From NCBI GenBank assembly GCA_020849075.1, contig JADLGZ010000065.1, positions 1 to 8,305 on the forward strand: DNA of 8,305 bases. The letters run 5' to 3'. This document shows positions 1 through 6,151 of this stretch, one piece after another. The translations under genes were made by a program, and so were the position numbers. The stretch comes from Fimbriimonadaceae bacterium (GTDB lineage: Bacteria; Armatimonadota; Fimbriimonadia; Fimbriimonadales; Fimbriimonadaceae). Positions within the stretch are counted from its first letter, which is position 1, and each line of letters starts with the position of its first letter. The notes under the pieces were generated by a model. That model saw only the letters and a list, made by a program, of their open reading frames with translations. It was not told the DNA's origin and did no database searches.

Positions 1-1
1 C

Positions 2-835
2 AATGGCAGGCAACTCACTCCAGAAGCACTCAAGGTACTTGGAGACGGCGCGAACATCTTAACGGGTAAAGCTGGCGGCAAGATAGGTCAAGCCATATCT
101 AGTGTAGAGGGGCTGCGTGACGGATTATTCTCCCCTTCATGGTGGGTTTCTCAGTGGCAGGGATTGACAGGAAAGCCATTGCGAGACGCATTGCAGTACG
201 GCTACAAGTCTGGAGACTGGAGGGCCGCAAAACTGATGACCAAGGAGTACACCAAGATCACAGGCGGCGCAACGGCTACCCTCGTTGGAACCGCATACGC
301 GATCAAGTACGCCAAGGACCAAGGATGGACCGACTGGGAGATTGAGATAGACCCCCAGAAGAGAATGTTTGGAAAGGCGTGGGTTATCCGAAACGGTCAG
401 ATGGTTTCGGTTGACTTCCTTCCTCCACAAATGTCCGCGCCTATCAAGCAGTTAATCCAAGGAATTCTGGGCGAAAAGAACGATAAAGGGAACGTTATGG
501 GCGGCAGGTACAACCGCGTTCAGTCCATCGGCAACACACTAGAAGGCAAGTACGCGCCGCTCCCAAGAATAGGTTTCGGTATTGCCGACTCAATGTTTGC
601 ATCGGACAACGCAGGCAAAGATAAGAAACCTTCTTATCCCTACGGGACGAACCTTGATCCGAGAACGGGTGAGGGTCTAGTAAATCTTGCCACATCCAGC
701 CTCGCGCCAATCTCAATGCAACAGGAATACAAGACGCTTACATCCGACCAGTTGAATGTCGGCGAAAAGATAATCCTTGGGCTTATGTCGCTATGGGGCC
801 GTGGGGCAAATGTCTACCCGGTCAATAAGAAGTAG
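2..835 (+). CDS. C-terminal part of a large phage polyvalent/virion protein (5' truncated)
   Basis: The frame is open from the left edge, so at least 277 residues belong to a larger gene. The only nearby start-like codon, a TTG at 164, is internal. Visible features are a Trp/aromatic motif FSPSWWVSQWQGLTGKPL (about residues 43-60 of the fragment), a small-residue hydrophobic stretch GGATATLVGTAYAIKYAKD, a DPRTGEGLVNLATSSLAPIS segment, and an ending in a hydrophobic helix followed by a short Tyr-Pro-containing tail. From memory, this order (F-S-P-aromatic segment, D-x-x-T-G-E, then SxLAP and a Gly-rich C-terminal helix) resembles the last domain of giant phage polyvalent proteins (LPD38-like), which are packaged or injected with DNA. 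That family assignment is inference from pattern, not a search. Alternatives are another internal virion or head-tail protein. The last 14 bp overlap the 3' end of a minus-strand ORF. Confidence 0.72.
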   Translation, partial: NGRQLTPEALKVLGDGANILTGKAGGKIGQAISSVEGLRDGLFSPSWWVSQWQGLTGKPLRDALQYGYKSGDWRAAKLMTKEYTKITGGATATLVGTAYAIKYAKDQGWTDWEIEIDPQKRMFGKAWVIRNGQMVSVDFLPPQMSAPIKQLIQGILGEKNDKGNVMGGRYNRVQSIGNTLEGKYAPLPRIGFGIADSMFASDNAGKDKKPSYPYGTNLDPRTGEGLVNLATSSLAPISMQQEYKTLTSDQLNVGEKIILGLMSLWGRGANVYPVNKK

Positions 836-1049
836 TTCGAGACTTTTTCTCTTTCAGTTTGTCCCACGCTAGGTCAACGAAAAACAGCAGCGCGCAGAAG
901 CCTGTCCATACAGCAGCGTAAAGAGGCCCCACCAAAAAGCACAGGGCCGCAAGTATCACAACGCCATACAGGACGATAGATAAGGCGTCCTTCATGCCCG
1001 CATTGTAACACAGTTTCGCCATCGGCTCCCATTCGGGGGCCTTTTTCAT
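822..1049 (-). CDS. Probable small two-helix membrane protein, antisense to the virion operon
   Basis: This minus-strand ORF of 75 codons fills the only sizeable gap between plus-strand genes. From Met19 on (ATG at 995) it has two hydrophobic segments, roughly ALSIVLYGVVILAALCFLVG and LYAAVWTGFCALLFFV. A strongly basic, charged tail DKLKEKKSR follows. That is the layout of a small inner-membrane protein with the C-terminus probably cytoplasmic. The start is uncertain: ATGs at 1049, 1022 and 995 all lack a convincing Shine-Dalgarno sequence, and the first 18 residues are not membrane-like and overlap a predicted plus-strand terminator. The 57-residue form is therefore plausible. It converges on the preceding plus-strand gene with a 14-bp tail overlap. 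A small holin-like or superinfection-exclusion role is imaginable but unsupported. It could be a spurious ORF, though the clean helix-helix-basic-tail pattern argues against that. Confidence 0.5.
   Translation of the reverse strand: MKKAPEWEPMAKLCYNAGMKDALSIVLYGVVILAALCFLVGPLYAAVWTGFCALLFFVDLAWDKLKEKKSRTTSY
1024..1046 (+). terminator. Predicted intrinsic terminator upstream of the virion operon
   Basis: A 7-bp stem (GGCTCCC at 1024-1030 with GGGGGCC at 1035-1041, containing one G-T wobble pair) encloses the 4-nt loop ATTC. Five T residues follow immediately (1042-1046). In the plus direction this matches a rho-independent terminator. It would end or attenuate transcripts from the large upstream gene just before the ribosome binding site of the gene at 1066. 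No convincing promoter is visible between it and that gene, so partial read-through (attenuation) is possible. Confidence 0.5.
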
Positions 1050-1065
1050 TTCTCAAGGAACCCAA

Positions 1066-1557
1066 ATGCTCTCAAGAACCCAACTTCGTTATGTCGAGGC
1101 GACTCCCGTCTGCGACACCTCCGGTCTTGCTGCCGGGGACATCATCTGTTCCGCCACGGCAATCGCGGGAGCGACACTAGCCGAGAACCAGACCGCCTAC
1201 ATGACCGGCCTCGATATCTGGGACCTAGACGACAACACCGCCATCGAAATGCGGATCGTCGGTATGTCCACAAGCACCACTCTCGGAACGGTCAACGGCG
1301 CACCCTCCATCTCGGACGCCAACGCCTGCACAGAAATGCTGTTCGACATCACGGTTGTGGCGGCTGACTGGCACGACATGGGCGGGTTCAAGTACGTTCG
1401 CGTAGACCCGGCAAAGATGCCTGTACCGATTTACACGGCGGCAAGCTCCACGACCATCTACGTCACGCTCCTTGTCGGTGCGTCCGGTACTCCCACCTAC
1501 ACGGCATCGGGACTCGTTCTGCGAGCCTGGTTCCAAGACATGACGCCGGGGTACTAA
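1066..1557 (+). CDS. Phage virion-type structural protein, 163 aa, beta-rich
   Basis: The ATG at 1066 is preceded by AAGGAA at suitable spacing. The protein has no Lys/Glu-rich helices and reads as alternating beta strands. It opens with an AAGDIICSATAI segment, then TAYMTGLDIWDLDDNTAIEMRIVGMST, an SDANACTEMLFDITV segment, and near the end STTIYVTLLVGASGTPTYTASGLVLRAWF. This order (A-x-G-D-v-I start, strand plus D-x-D/N, S-D-A-N/D-A, then an aliphatic 'tlyv.lv..gtPty.a..L.lr' end) recalls small structural proteins common beside phage tail and head genes, from memory rather than a search. Its exact virion position (decoration, tail or fibre base) cannot be told from the sequence. It is the first gene of a close-packed plus-strand run and lies just after a predicted terminator. 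Confidence 0.8.
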   Translation: MLSRTQLRYVEATPVCDTSGLAAGDIICSATAIAGATLAENQTAYMTGLDIWDLDDNTAIEMRIVGMSTSTTLGTVNGAPSISDANACTEMLFDITVVAADWHDMGGFKYVRVDPAKMPVPIYTAASSTTIYVTLLVGASGTPTYTASGLVLRAWFQDMTPGY

Positions 1558-1560
1558 CCC

Positions 1561-2016
1561 ATGAGGCTCCCAATGCTCGGGGTGCCGATGGGAGGAGCCA
1601 GCTCTACGGCTGCGCCAACAGGTCCGTTGCCCACTGGAACCTACTACCAGTTCGGGTCGTCTTCGGCAGACCCCGTTTACGGTGCCGGATGGGTGGCGTT
1701 TACGACTGCCGTCGTCTCGGATGCAGCGAGAATAACCGTTCTCGAAGTGCGTAGCGCAAGGTCTATCTCAGGATGGACGATTGGAGCCAAGTACAAGGGA
1801 ACGAACACCGACACCTACACCTATCACGATGGCGCGACTTGGCAGTCCATGACCAACACGGAGGGGTTCGGGTTCCTACCCCACGTCTCATACGGCGATG
1901 ACGTTCGCTCCGGCACATTCTCGGGCGTGGCATCGGCTACCGCCTGGCGATGCGTGATGCTGGAGAGTGATACGAGCGGCGGGCTCATCGGACTCAACTC
2001 AAGTGCGGTGACCTAA
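1561..2016 (+). CDS. Unknown virion-region protein, 151 aa
   Basis: The ATG lies 3 nt after the preceding TAA, with only a weak G-rich upstream stretch as ribosome binding site, so coupling to the upstream gene is likely. After a flexible Gly/Ser/Pro N-terminus (residues 1-25) the sequence is beta-rich: TYYQFGSSSADPVYGAGWVAFTTAVVSDAARITVLEVRSAR, then GWTIGAKYKGTNTDTYTYHDGATWQSM, and GTFSGVASATAWRCVML. There are no Cys pairs, no catalytic motif and no membrane segment. Composition (Gly, Ser, Thr, aromatics) matches neighbouring virion-type proteins, and a surface-exposed beta-sandwich is a reasonable inference. The stop codon TAA shares its last A with the ATG of the next small gene (TAATG). 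Confidence 0.78.
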   Translation: MRLPMLGVPMGGASSTAAPTGPLPTGTYYQFGSSSADPVYGAGWVAFTTAVVSDAARITVLEVRSARSISGWTIGAKYKGTNTDTYTYHDGATWQSMTNTEGFGFLPHVSYGDDVRSGTFSGVASATAWRCVMLESDTSGGLIGLNSSAVT

Positions 2017-2159
2017 TGTCGAGACTATTTCGCTTACTCAAATTGCCCTACGGTGGTTCCACAACCGCCGTTTCGTTAGGCACTGGCGATTACGCAGGCT
2101 CCATGTGGGGGGATTCGATGTTTGATCCCTCCATGTGGGGCAATCAAATGTGGATGTAA
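2016..2159 (+). CDS. Short Met/Trp-rich protein, 47 aa
   Basis: This small ORF exactly fills the space between two larger genes. It starts at a TAATG overlap with the previous stop, has GGTGA about 5 nt upstream, and ends 4 nt before the next start. The N-terminus is basic and hydrophobic (MSRLFRLLKLPYGG). The C-terminus is unusual: SMWGDSMFDP followed by SMWGNQMWM, an imperfect 10-residue repeat seen in DNA as two TCCATGTGGGG blocks 30 nt apart. Six of the last 18 residues are Met and three are Trp. No family is recognised. Its position inside a co-oriented virion gene run, the overlap and the precise fit support a real gene. It could be a small virion or assembly component that binds hydrophobic partners, but this is only a guess. 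Confidence 0.62.
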   Translation: MSRLFRLLKLPYGGSTTAVSLGTGDYAGSMWGDSMFDPSMWGNQMWM

Positions 2160-2163
2160 AGAT

Positions 2164-2472
2164 ATGAATTGGAAATTCTGGAAAAAGAAACAAACTGAGG
2201 AGGAACCGCCGATGGTCGAGGTAGCTCGCACCGTCGCCGTTCCCACCAACCTATCCACCGATGAGGCTAACTCTTGCCACAAGATTCTAGCCCTCTACAG
2301 TGGTCCCGCTCAGATTCTCGGTAAGCCCCTTAAAGGCATGACCGCCGATGAATTCAAGGCGACCATGAGCCTTACGATGGCGCAGGTCCACCTTGGGCCT
2401 GGTTACAAGCCTGAACACGTCGATTACGTTCTGTCCGGTGGATTCGAGTCCGGAAGACAGGAGAACAACTAA
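2164..2472 (+). CDS. Unknown small phage protein with aromatic-basic N-terminus, 102 aa
   Basis: The frame is open back to 2122, but the ATG at 2164 is preferred. It follows the previous stop by 4 nt and gives the N-terminus MNWKFWKKKQTEEE, a Trp/Phe plus Lys cluster of a kind often seen at the start of small phage proteins and compatible with peripheral membrane contact. The upstream extension (MIPPCGAIKCGCKD) would overlap the 47-aa gene and is less likely. The rest is mostly helical: STDEANSCHKILALYSGPAQILGKPLKGMTADEFKATMSLTMAQVHLGPGYKPEHVDYVLSGG, with no catalytic motif. The ribosome binding site is weak (GGATGTAAAG), suggesting coupling to the upstream gene. Function is unknown. A role in virion assembly is suggested only by position. 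Confidence 0.72.
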   Translation: MNWKFWKKKQTEEEPPMVEVARTVAVPTNLSTDEANSCHKILALYSGPAQILGKPLKGMTADEFKATMSLTMAQVHLGPGYKPEHVDYVLSGGFESGRQENN

Positions 2473-3060
2473 ATGCCGTTTACCGTAAACGAACCCAGCG
2501 AATTTAAGATCGTGGATGCAGCTATCCGAACGGAAGTTGCTCTCACGGCTCCACAACTCGCGTCGCTCAAGACGGAGTACCAGACCGATCCTCAGGTTAG
2601 GGGATATTCAGGCAAAACTGCTCTTGAAGTTTGGAAGCTAATGGTTCGGCCCTACGAGATTCCAAACCCCGTTCAGCCTCAACCTTTGGTCACCCGAACC
2701 GACGTTCTCAAGCGGGATGAGTTCGTCAAGATTCTCAACCAGAAACAGGCCGGGAAGCCAGTCTTTGCGATTCTCCAAGACGTTCCATCGTCCGACGCCG
2801 CAAATTATCAGGCGGCGCGTCAGGTTCTATGGCTTGCGGCTAATGCTGAGACGGTGGACTTCAACAGTGCTCAGCAAGGGAGAATCCTCAACGATCTAAA
2901 GCAAGGCGGGATCATTACTAACGCTACCTACAAATCCCTAACTGATATCCTCGACCCAGCTTGGACTCCAACAGTGCAGAAGGTGTCCCGAATAGACGCG
3001 GTTCTCGGCACGGTTGGCGGGATGCTGACGTTCGCTGAAATCGCGCAGGTGATGGCGTAA
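2473..3060 (+). CDS. Phage virion-region protein, 195 aa, 'DPxxRGY' type
   Basis: The ATG directly follows the previous TAA and has AGGAGA about 9 nt upstream. The protein is soluble and largely helical. A segment LKTEYQTDPQVRGYSGKTA (about residues 32-50) and the following MVRPYEIPNPVQPQPLVTRTDVL recall a group of phage proteins that contain 'ELxxDPxxRGY...va..LN...' and lie among tail genes. I recognise the pattern, but its molecular role is not established to my knowledge. The C-terminal half (residues 100-195) is helix-turn-helix-like in texture (AANYQAARQVLWLAANAETVDF; RILNDLKQGGIITNATYKSL) and ends in a Gly-rich turn and short amphipathic helix. The stop abuts the next start codon. A scaffolding or tail-assembly role fits the context but is inference. 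Confidence 0.8.
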   Translation: MPFTVNEPSEFKIVDAAIRTEVALTAPQLASLKTEYQTDPQVRGYSGKTALEVWKLMVRPYEIPNPVQPQPLVTRTDVLKRDEFVKILNQKQAGKPVFAILQDVPSSDAANYQAARQVLWLAANAETVDFNSAQQGRILNDLKQGGIITNATYKSLTDILDPAWTPTVQKVSRIDAVLGTVGGMLTFAEIAQVMA

Positions 3061-4173
3061 ATGTTACCTGGATGGGCGACAAGTTCGGTAAGGGCGCTGC
3101 TTGCGTGCGGCATCGACACCGCTAGCACGGCATCTGGAATCACCTTAGATTCAGCGGCAAAAAGAGTATGTGCGATATTTGTTGCGCCTGCTTCCGAGAA
3201 CATAAACGGATTCAGGGTCCTGCACCAAGGGAACACGGGGACCGTCACCAACATCATGCAGGCCGACCTGTATGCCGTAGATTCCACGCTCACGAAGACA
3301 GGATCGTCACTCGCGACAGCCACATATACTCCTAGTAATGGCTTTACAACGGTCACGTTTGGAGCAGCTTATGGCGTAACCGCTGGGACTGTTTACATTA
3401 TAGAACTACAAAATGTAGCGGGAGTCCCAGGTTCTAACTATACAAACTGCCGAGTAATCACCAATGCAAGCGGAATCATAGGTGACCGCTTCTTTGTCTA
3501 CTCTACGGATTCTGGATCGACATATAAAGCAACGGGATCGTATCAATATGAAATAGTCCTTTACCCAAATTACGCATCGAGCGGGCTCTACGGAACTATT
3601 CAAAGATGGACTGAATTCGAGTCTGATTACATCAGTCTTTACAATACAAGTGGAAGCAGGATAGCGGCTGTCTCAACGAAATTCAACTTCAAGACGGACG
3701 TAAAACTATGGGGAATCAGGGCGTCGATCGGTAGATCGGGTTCACCGACACACACGCTTGACGGGAAGGTCTGGAATTCAAGCGGAACGGTTCTTTCTAC
3801 TGCCGTAAATACGTGGCTATGGAGTTCGTCTGCTGGATCGACTCAATGCCAATGGTATTGGACGACTCCGTACACGCTTAGCGCAAACACCGATTACTAC
3901 ATAGGCATCAGCCCTAACGGTGCGACGGCTGGCGATTCGAGTAATTACTACACGATGAAAGCGGGCCAATATAACGATGCTTCCCTTCGACCTGCGCAAG
4001 TCGGCCCAGCTATCGACTGCTACCAGTCAACCGGAGCAAGTATCTCCTGGGCACAAACGGGATCGAATGACATGATGCTCAAGATCATGGCTTTCGTTGA
4101 GGTCACAACCGGAGGCGGCGGCTCCACCAACGTCGGCAATCGCATCGGACCGGGCGCACTCATTCGGAACTAA
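3061..4173 (+). CDS. Probable receptor-contact/tail protein with duplicated beta-sandwich domain, 370 aa
   Basis: The ATG abuts the previous TAA, with AGGTG about 10 nt upstream. Two successive modules share a layout. Module 1 (about residues 36-170) has NGFRVL, a strand ADLYAVDS, then TFGAAYGVTAGTVYIIEL. Module 2 (about 202-347) has WGIRAS, a strand LDGKVWNSSGTVLS, then YWTTPYTLSANTDYYIGI. Both follow the scheme 'hydrophobic strand - long loop - L-x-V-W/Y-x-S - Y-x-L-s/t-A-x-T-x-Y-Y-I-x-I', typical of jelly-roll carbohydrate-binding-like domains. Module 2 is rich in Trp and Tyr, as sugar-contacting faces often are. The end is a GGGGS linker followed by a short tail GNRIGPGALIRN. Position immediately before the repeat-bearing fibre gene supports a host-contact role. 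The ligand is unknown, and an internal duplication is inferred by eye. Confidence 0.78.
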   Translation: MLPGWATSSVRALLACGIDTASTASGITLDSAAKRVCAIFVAPASENINGFRVLHQGNTGTVTNIMQADLYAVDSTLTKTGSSLATATYTPSNGFTTVTFGAAYGVTAGTVYIIELQNVAGVPGSNYTNCRVITNASGIIGDRFFVYSTDSGSTYKATGSYQYEIVLYPNYASSGLYGTIQRWTEFESDYISLYNTSGSRIAAVSTKFNFKTDVKLWGIRASIGRSGSPTHTLDGKVWNSSGTVLSTAVNTWLWSSSAGSTQCQWYWTTPYTLSANTDYYIGISPNGATAGDSSNYYTMKAGQYNDASLRPAQVGPAIDCYQSTGASISWAQTGSNDMMLKIMAFVEVTTGGGGSTNVGNRIGPGALIRN

Positions 4174-4176
4174 CAC

Positions 4177-5469
4177 ATGATTAACTTAGGAACAGTCAGA
4201 CCATGCTCCACGATCTACATTCCGTTTGAGTCGTTCGCCACCTCGACGGGTGCGCCAATCACCATTACGGGACTCGCCACGAGCGACGTACTTATCTACA
4301 AGGACGGCGGCACAACCCAGCGGGCATCAGCGGCGGGCATCACGCTACTCGACACAGACGGCATTGACTTCGACTCCATCACGGGTATCCACGGGTTTTC
4401 TATTGACCTGTCGGACAACACAACTGCCGACTTCTATGCGGCTGGCTCAAGGTACTTCGTCGTCGTCTCCACGGTTACTGTTGACTCGCAAACAATGTCG
4501 TTCATCGCGGCGACGTTCGATATCGGTTACCCATCAGCGACCCTCAATACGACCATCGCTACGCTTGCAAGCCAAACCTCATTCACCCTTGCCGCTGGCC
4601 CTGCCGAGGACGATGCCCTCAATGGAAGGTGGGCGGTTATCCATGACGCGGCATCTGCCGTTCAATCCACATGGGTTCAAATTTCAGCGTACACGGGAAG
4701 CACCAAGACGGTTACCCTTGCGGCGGCGGGAACGTTCACGGTAGCGGCGAAAGACAACTTCAGCCTCATGGATGTTCAGCCGCTCATGCCGACTACCACA
4801 GGCAGAACCCTCGACGTATCGGCAGGTGGCGAAGCTGGAGTGGACTGGGCCAACGTCGGTTCGCCTACGACATCCCTTGCCTTGACGGGTACGACCATCG
4901 CCACAACGCAAAAGGTGGACGTGGAAACCATCAAGACGAATCCCGTCGTCAATGCGGGAACGGTCACCTTCCCAACGACGGCGACATTGGCAAGCACGAC
5001 CAACGTCACGGCTGGAACCATCACCACCGTCTCAGGAAACGTAAACGGCTCCGTAGGTTCCGTCACAGGCGCGGTAGGTTCGGTCACAGGCAACGTCGGC
5101 GGCAACGTAACCGGCTCGGTTGGGTCAGTCGTTGGGGCTGTCGGAAGCGTGACAGGAAACGTAGGCGGAAACGTTACGGGTTCCGTCGGTTCGGTTGTCG
5201 GCGCGGTTGGTTCGGTCACAGGAAACGTCGGTGGTAACGTCGTTGGGTCGGTGGCATCGGTTACCGCCAAGGTCACCCCGATCGACGTGGACGGTATCAC
5301 GTTCGCCAACATGATGAAGTACATCGGCGCGACGACTCAGGGTCGCTGCGTTGTGACATTCATCTCCGGGTCTGCGTATACATTCGACTACTACGATATC
5401 GCAGGCACCACCATCGTCTGGACGGCAACTTGTACGCTAGGCGGAAGAGCAAGCATCACCAGGTCGTAA
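4177..5469 (+). CDS. Phage tail-fibre-like protein with Gly/Val-rich repeat shaft, 430 aa
   Basis: The ATG lies 3 nt after the previous TAA with GGAA about 8 nt upstream. The N-terminal domain (about residues 1-115) contains TIYIPFESF, VLIYKDGGTTQRAS, GIDFDSITGIHGFSIDLSD and SRYFVVVSTVTVDSQT. I recognise this order from N-terminal domains of phage fibre-like proteins. Residues 118-200 form another beta-rich domain (TSFTLAAGPAEDDALNGRWAVIHD). Residues 287-366 are tandem Gly-Asn-Val/Gly-Ser-Val repeats likely to fold as a trimeric beta-helical shaft. A compact C-terminal domain (about 370-430) with a Tyr-rich stretch YTFDYYDIAG follows and may be the tip. Role: host recognition or adhesion at the virion surface, by inference. 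The 3' end overlaps the convergent minus-strand gene by 14 bp, and no obvious terminator separates them. Confidence 0.85.
   Translation: MINLGTVRPCSTIYIPFESFATSTGAPITITGLATSDVLIYKDGGTTQRASAAGITLLDTDGIDFDSITGIHGFSIDLSDNTTADFYAAGSRYFVVVSTVTVDSQTMSFIAATFDIGYPSATLNTTIATLASQTSFTLAAGPAEDDALNGRWAVIHDAASAVQSTWVQISAYTGSTKTVTLAAAGTFTVAAKDNFSLMDVQPLMPTTTGRTLDVSAGGEAGVDWANVGSPTTSLALTGTTIATTQKVDVETIKTNPVVNAGTVTFPTTATLASTTNVTAGTITTVSGNVNGSVGSVTGAVGSVTGNVGGNVTGSVGSVVGAVGSVTGNVGGNVTGSVGSVVGAVGSVTGNVGGNVVGSVASVTAKVTPIDVDGITFANMMKYIGATTQGRCVVTFISGSAYTFDYYDIAGTTIVWTATCTLGGRASITRS
5035..5286 (+). repeat. Tandem 66-bp (22-residue) coding repeats in the fibre gene
   Basis: The units are a shortened first copy (5035-5088, 18 codons), two full copies (5089-5154 and 5155-5220) and a degenerate fourth (5221-5286). 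The full unit reads GNVGGNVTGSVGSVVG followed by AVGSVT. The two full copies encode exactly the same 22 residues, yet only 4 of 22 codons (2, 4, 6 and 22) are the same triplet. This is a protein-level repeat with strongly diverged DNA. Confidence 0.92.
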
Positions 5470-5965
5470 TGCGGGAAGCGGCGGATTGTGTCGGCAATCT
5501 GATAGGCGACAGCAGCGAACACAGAACCGTCAACCGTTCGCCGTACCCATAACTCTTCCTCGTGGCTTTCTCTTTGAAGTTTTCTCTCGTTATGTAGCCA
5601 GATATTTCTACCTGACACGGGGACATCAGCCTACAGGCTATTAAGATGTCCGCCTTTGGGTAGTGGTCTACGTAAACCTCCGGGTTCTTCCCCGTGTAGG
5701 TAAAGGTCTTGACCGAACACGTTCTACCGTGTAGAACTAGGTCAACCCCACCGTCGGAGCCGTCAAGGATCCTCCTGTCAGGCTCCACGCCAAATACCTT
5801 GGCAACGGCAAATTCCCCCAACGCACCTATATAGTGAATCTCAAAGGGCATGAGCTTGGCATTGTGCTTTAACTCCCTTGCGCCAACCCTCAGTTTATTG
5901 GAGTGTTGCGCGTCCGCAAATCGAATCACGTCTATAAGTTCATCAGGGGTGAATTGTACGATCAT
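5456..5965 (-). CDS. PD-(D/E)XK-fold-like protein, 169 aa (nuclease candidate)
   Basis: The start ATG at 5965 gives MIVQFTPDEL. It lies at the edge of repeat J2 and has only weak upstream GAAAGACGCGG, so coupling to the overlapping upstream micro-ORF is possible. The conserved-looking core is HYIGALGEFAVAKVFGV (about residues 44-60, with Glu51), then DGSDGGVDLVLHGRTCSVKT (68-87). A KADILIACRL strand and GYITRENFKEKA follow. The scheme G-x-x-G-E ... D-G-G-V-D-L ... x-V-K-T is that of phage proteins with the restriction-endonuclease-like fold: Glu51, Asp71/Asp75 and Lys86 would be the active-site candidates. The usual E/Q of the (D/E)XK motif is Ser84 here, so activity is uncertain. The C-terminus ends in SLLSPIRLP. 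It is the last gene of the minus operon and overlaps the fibre gene 3' end by 14 bp. Confidence 0.75.
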   Translation of the reverse strand: MIVQFTPDELIDVIRFADAQHSNKLRVGARELKHNAKLMPFEIHYIGALGEFAVAKVFGVEPDRRILDGSDGGVDLVLHGRTCSVKTFTYTGKNPEVYVDHYPKADILIACRLMSPCQVEISGYITRENFKEKATRKSYGYGERLTVLCSLLSPIRLPTQSAASRITTW

Positions 5966-5990
5966 CCGCGTCTTTCAGTGCGCCTTTCAT
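5943..5990 (-). CDS. Possible 15-codon micro-ORF in repeat J2 (copy B)
   Basis: The ATG overlaps the TGA of the upstream Cys-rich gene (GAATGA). The reading frame gives MKGALKDADDRTIHP and stops 23 nt inside the downstream nuclease-like gene, in another frame. The first eight residues, MKGALKDA, are shared with the micro-ORF in the other J2 copy because the DNA is identical. It may be a coupling device rather than a functional peptide. Confidence 0.25.
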   Translation of the reverse strand: MKGALKDADDRTIHP

Positions 5991-5997
5991 TCGGGGG
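5965..5997 (-). repeat. Junction repeat J2, copy B (33 bp, identical to 6654-6686)
   Basis: This is a perfect 33-bp direct repeat of 6654-6686. On the minus strand it begins CCCCCGAATGAAAGG and ends AAAGACGCGGA. It contains the last codons of the upstream Cys-rich gene (Pro-Glu-stop), an overlapping ATG, and the leader of the downstream nuclease-like gene. Confidence 0.95.
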
Positions 5998-6151
5998 AGT
6001 CCTCTTCGCAGTCGGGGCAAGTTTCCGCATCCGTAAAGCAATCATCGCAACAGATATCTCCGCAAACGCGGCATAGCTTTCCTGTCTGGATCTCATAGAC
6101 CTTCATGCAGTAGCCGCATACAGCCTGACCGTAATCCAGTGAGTCAGGCAT
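5987..6151 (-). CDS. Small nine-cysteine zinc-ribbon/RING-like protein, 54 aa
   Basis: The ATG at 6151 directly abuts an upstream TAG and has GGAGG 8 nt before it, in repeat J1. The protein starts MPDSLDYGQAVCGYC and carries cysteines at 12, 15, 27, 30, 34, 35, 38, 45 and 48, i.e. C-x2-C-x11-C-x2-C-x3-CC-x2-C-x6-C-x2-C. The last residues are acidic, ending SPE. Four CxxC pairs in this spacing suggest two zinc sites, possibly a cross-brace as in RING/FYVE-type folds, or two short zinc ribbons. No partner is known. Phage proteins of this type may bind nucleic acid or host proteins, but nothing here decides it. The TGA overlaps an ATG in J2 (ATGA). The first three residues and the last two come from the J1 and J2 repeats shared with the Cys-rich gene at 6676-6870. 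The interiors do not match. Confidence 0.78.
   Translation of the reverse strand: MPDSLDYGQAVCGYCMKVYEIQTGKLCRVCGDICCDDCFTDAETCPDCEEDSPE

Noticed and set aside
1030..1042. 13-bp match (CATTCGGGGGCCT) to 6677-6689 in junction J2
   Set aside because: A 13-mer match is expected about once by chance in 8.3 kb on both strands. In the first place it is part of a terminator stem, in the second part of a coding end.
4226..5237. Overlapping plus-strand frames of 172 and 188 codons within the fibre gene
   Set aside because: Arg/Ser/His-rich translations typical of shifted frames, nested in a gene with clear domains and a better start.
5236..5249. 14-bp match (AACGTCGTTGGGTC) to 6367-6380
   Set aside because: It lies in unrelated frames and strands, with no extension on either side. 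Chance is sufficient.
5035..5286. CRISPR-like appearance of the tandem repeats
   Set aside because: The units are head-to-tail coding repeats without spacers and the DNA is not conserved.
4776..5324. Long Pro/Thr-rich minus-strand frame opposite the fibre repeats
   Set aside because: It is the reverse complement of Gly/Val/Ser repeats, so its Pro-Thr pattern is a by-product. It has no gene context on that strand.
5518..5540. Weak inverted repeat GAACCG...GTTC as a terminator for the fibre gene
   Set aside because: The stem is only about four pairs and has no T-tract.
5850..6098. Plus-strand 82-codon frame opposite the nuclease-like and zinc-ribbon genes
   Set aside because: Ser/Gln-rich shadow of the minus-strand genes, which have ribosome binding sites, overlaps and recognisable motifs.
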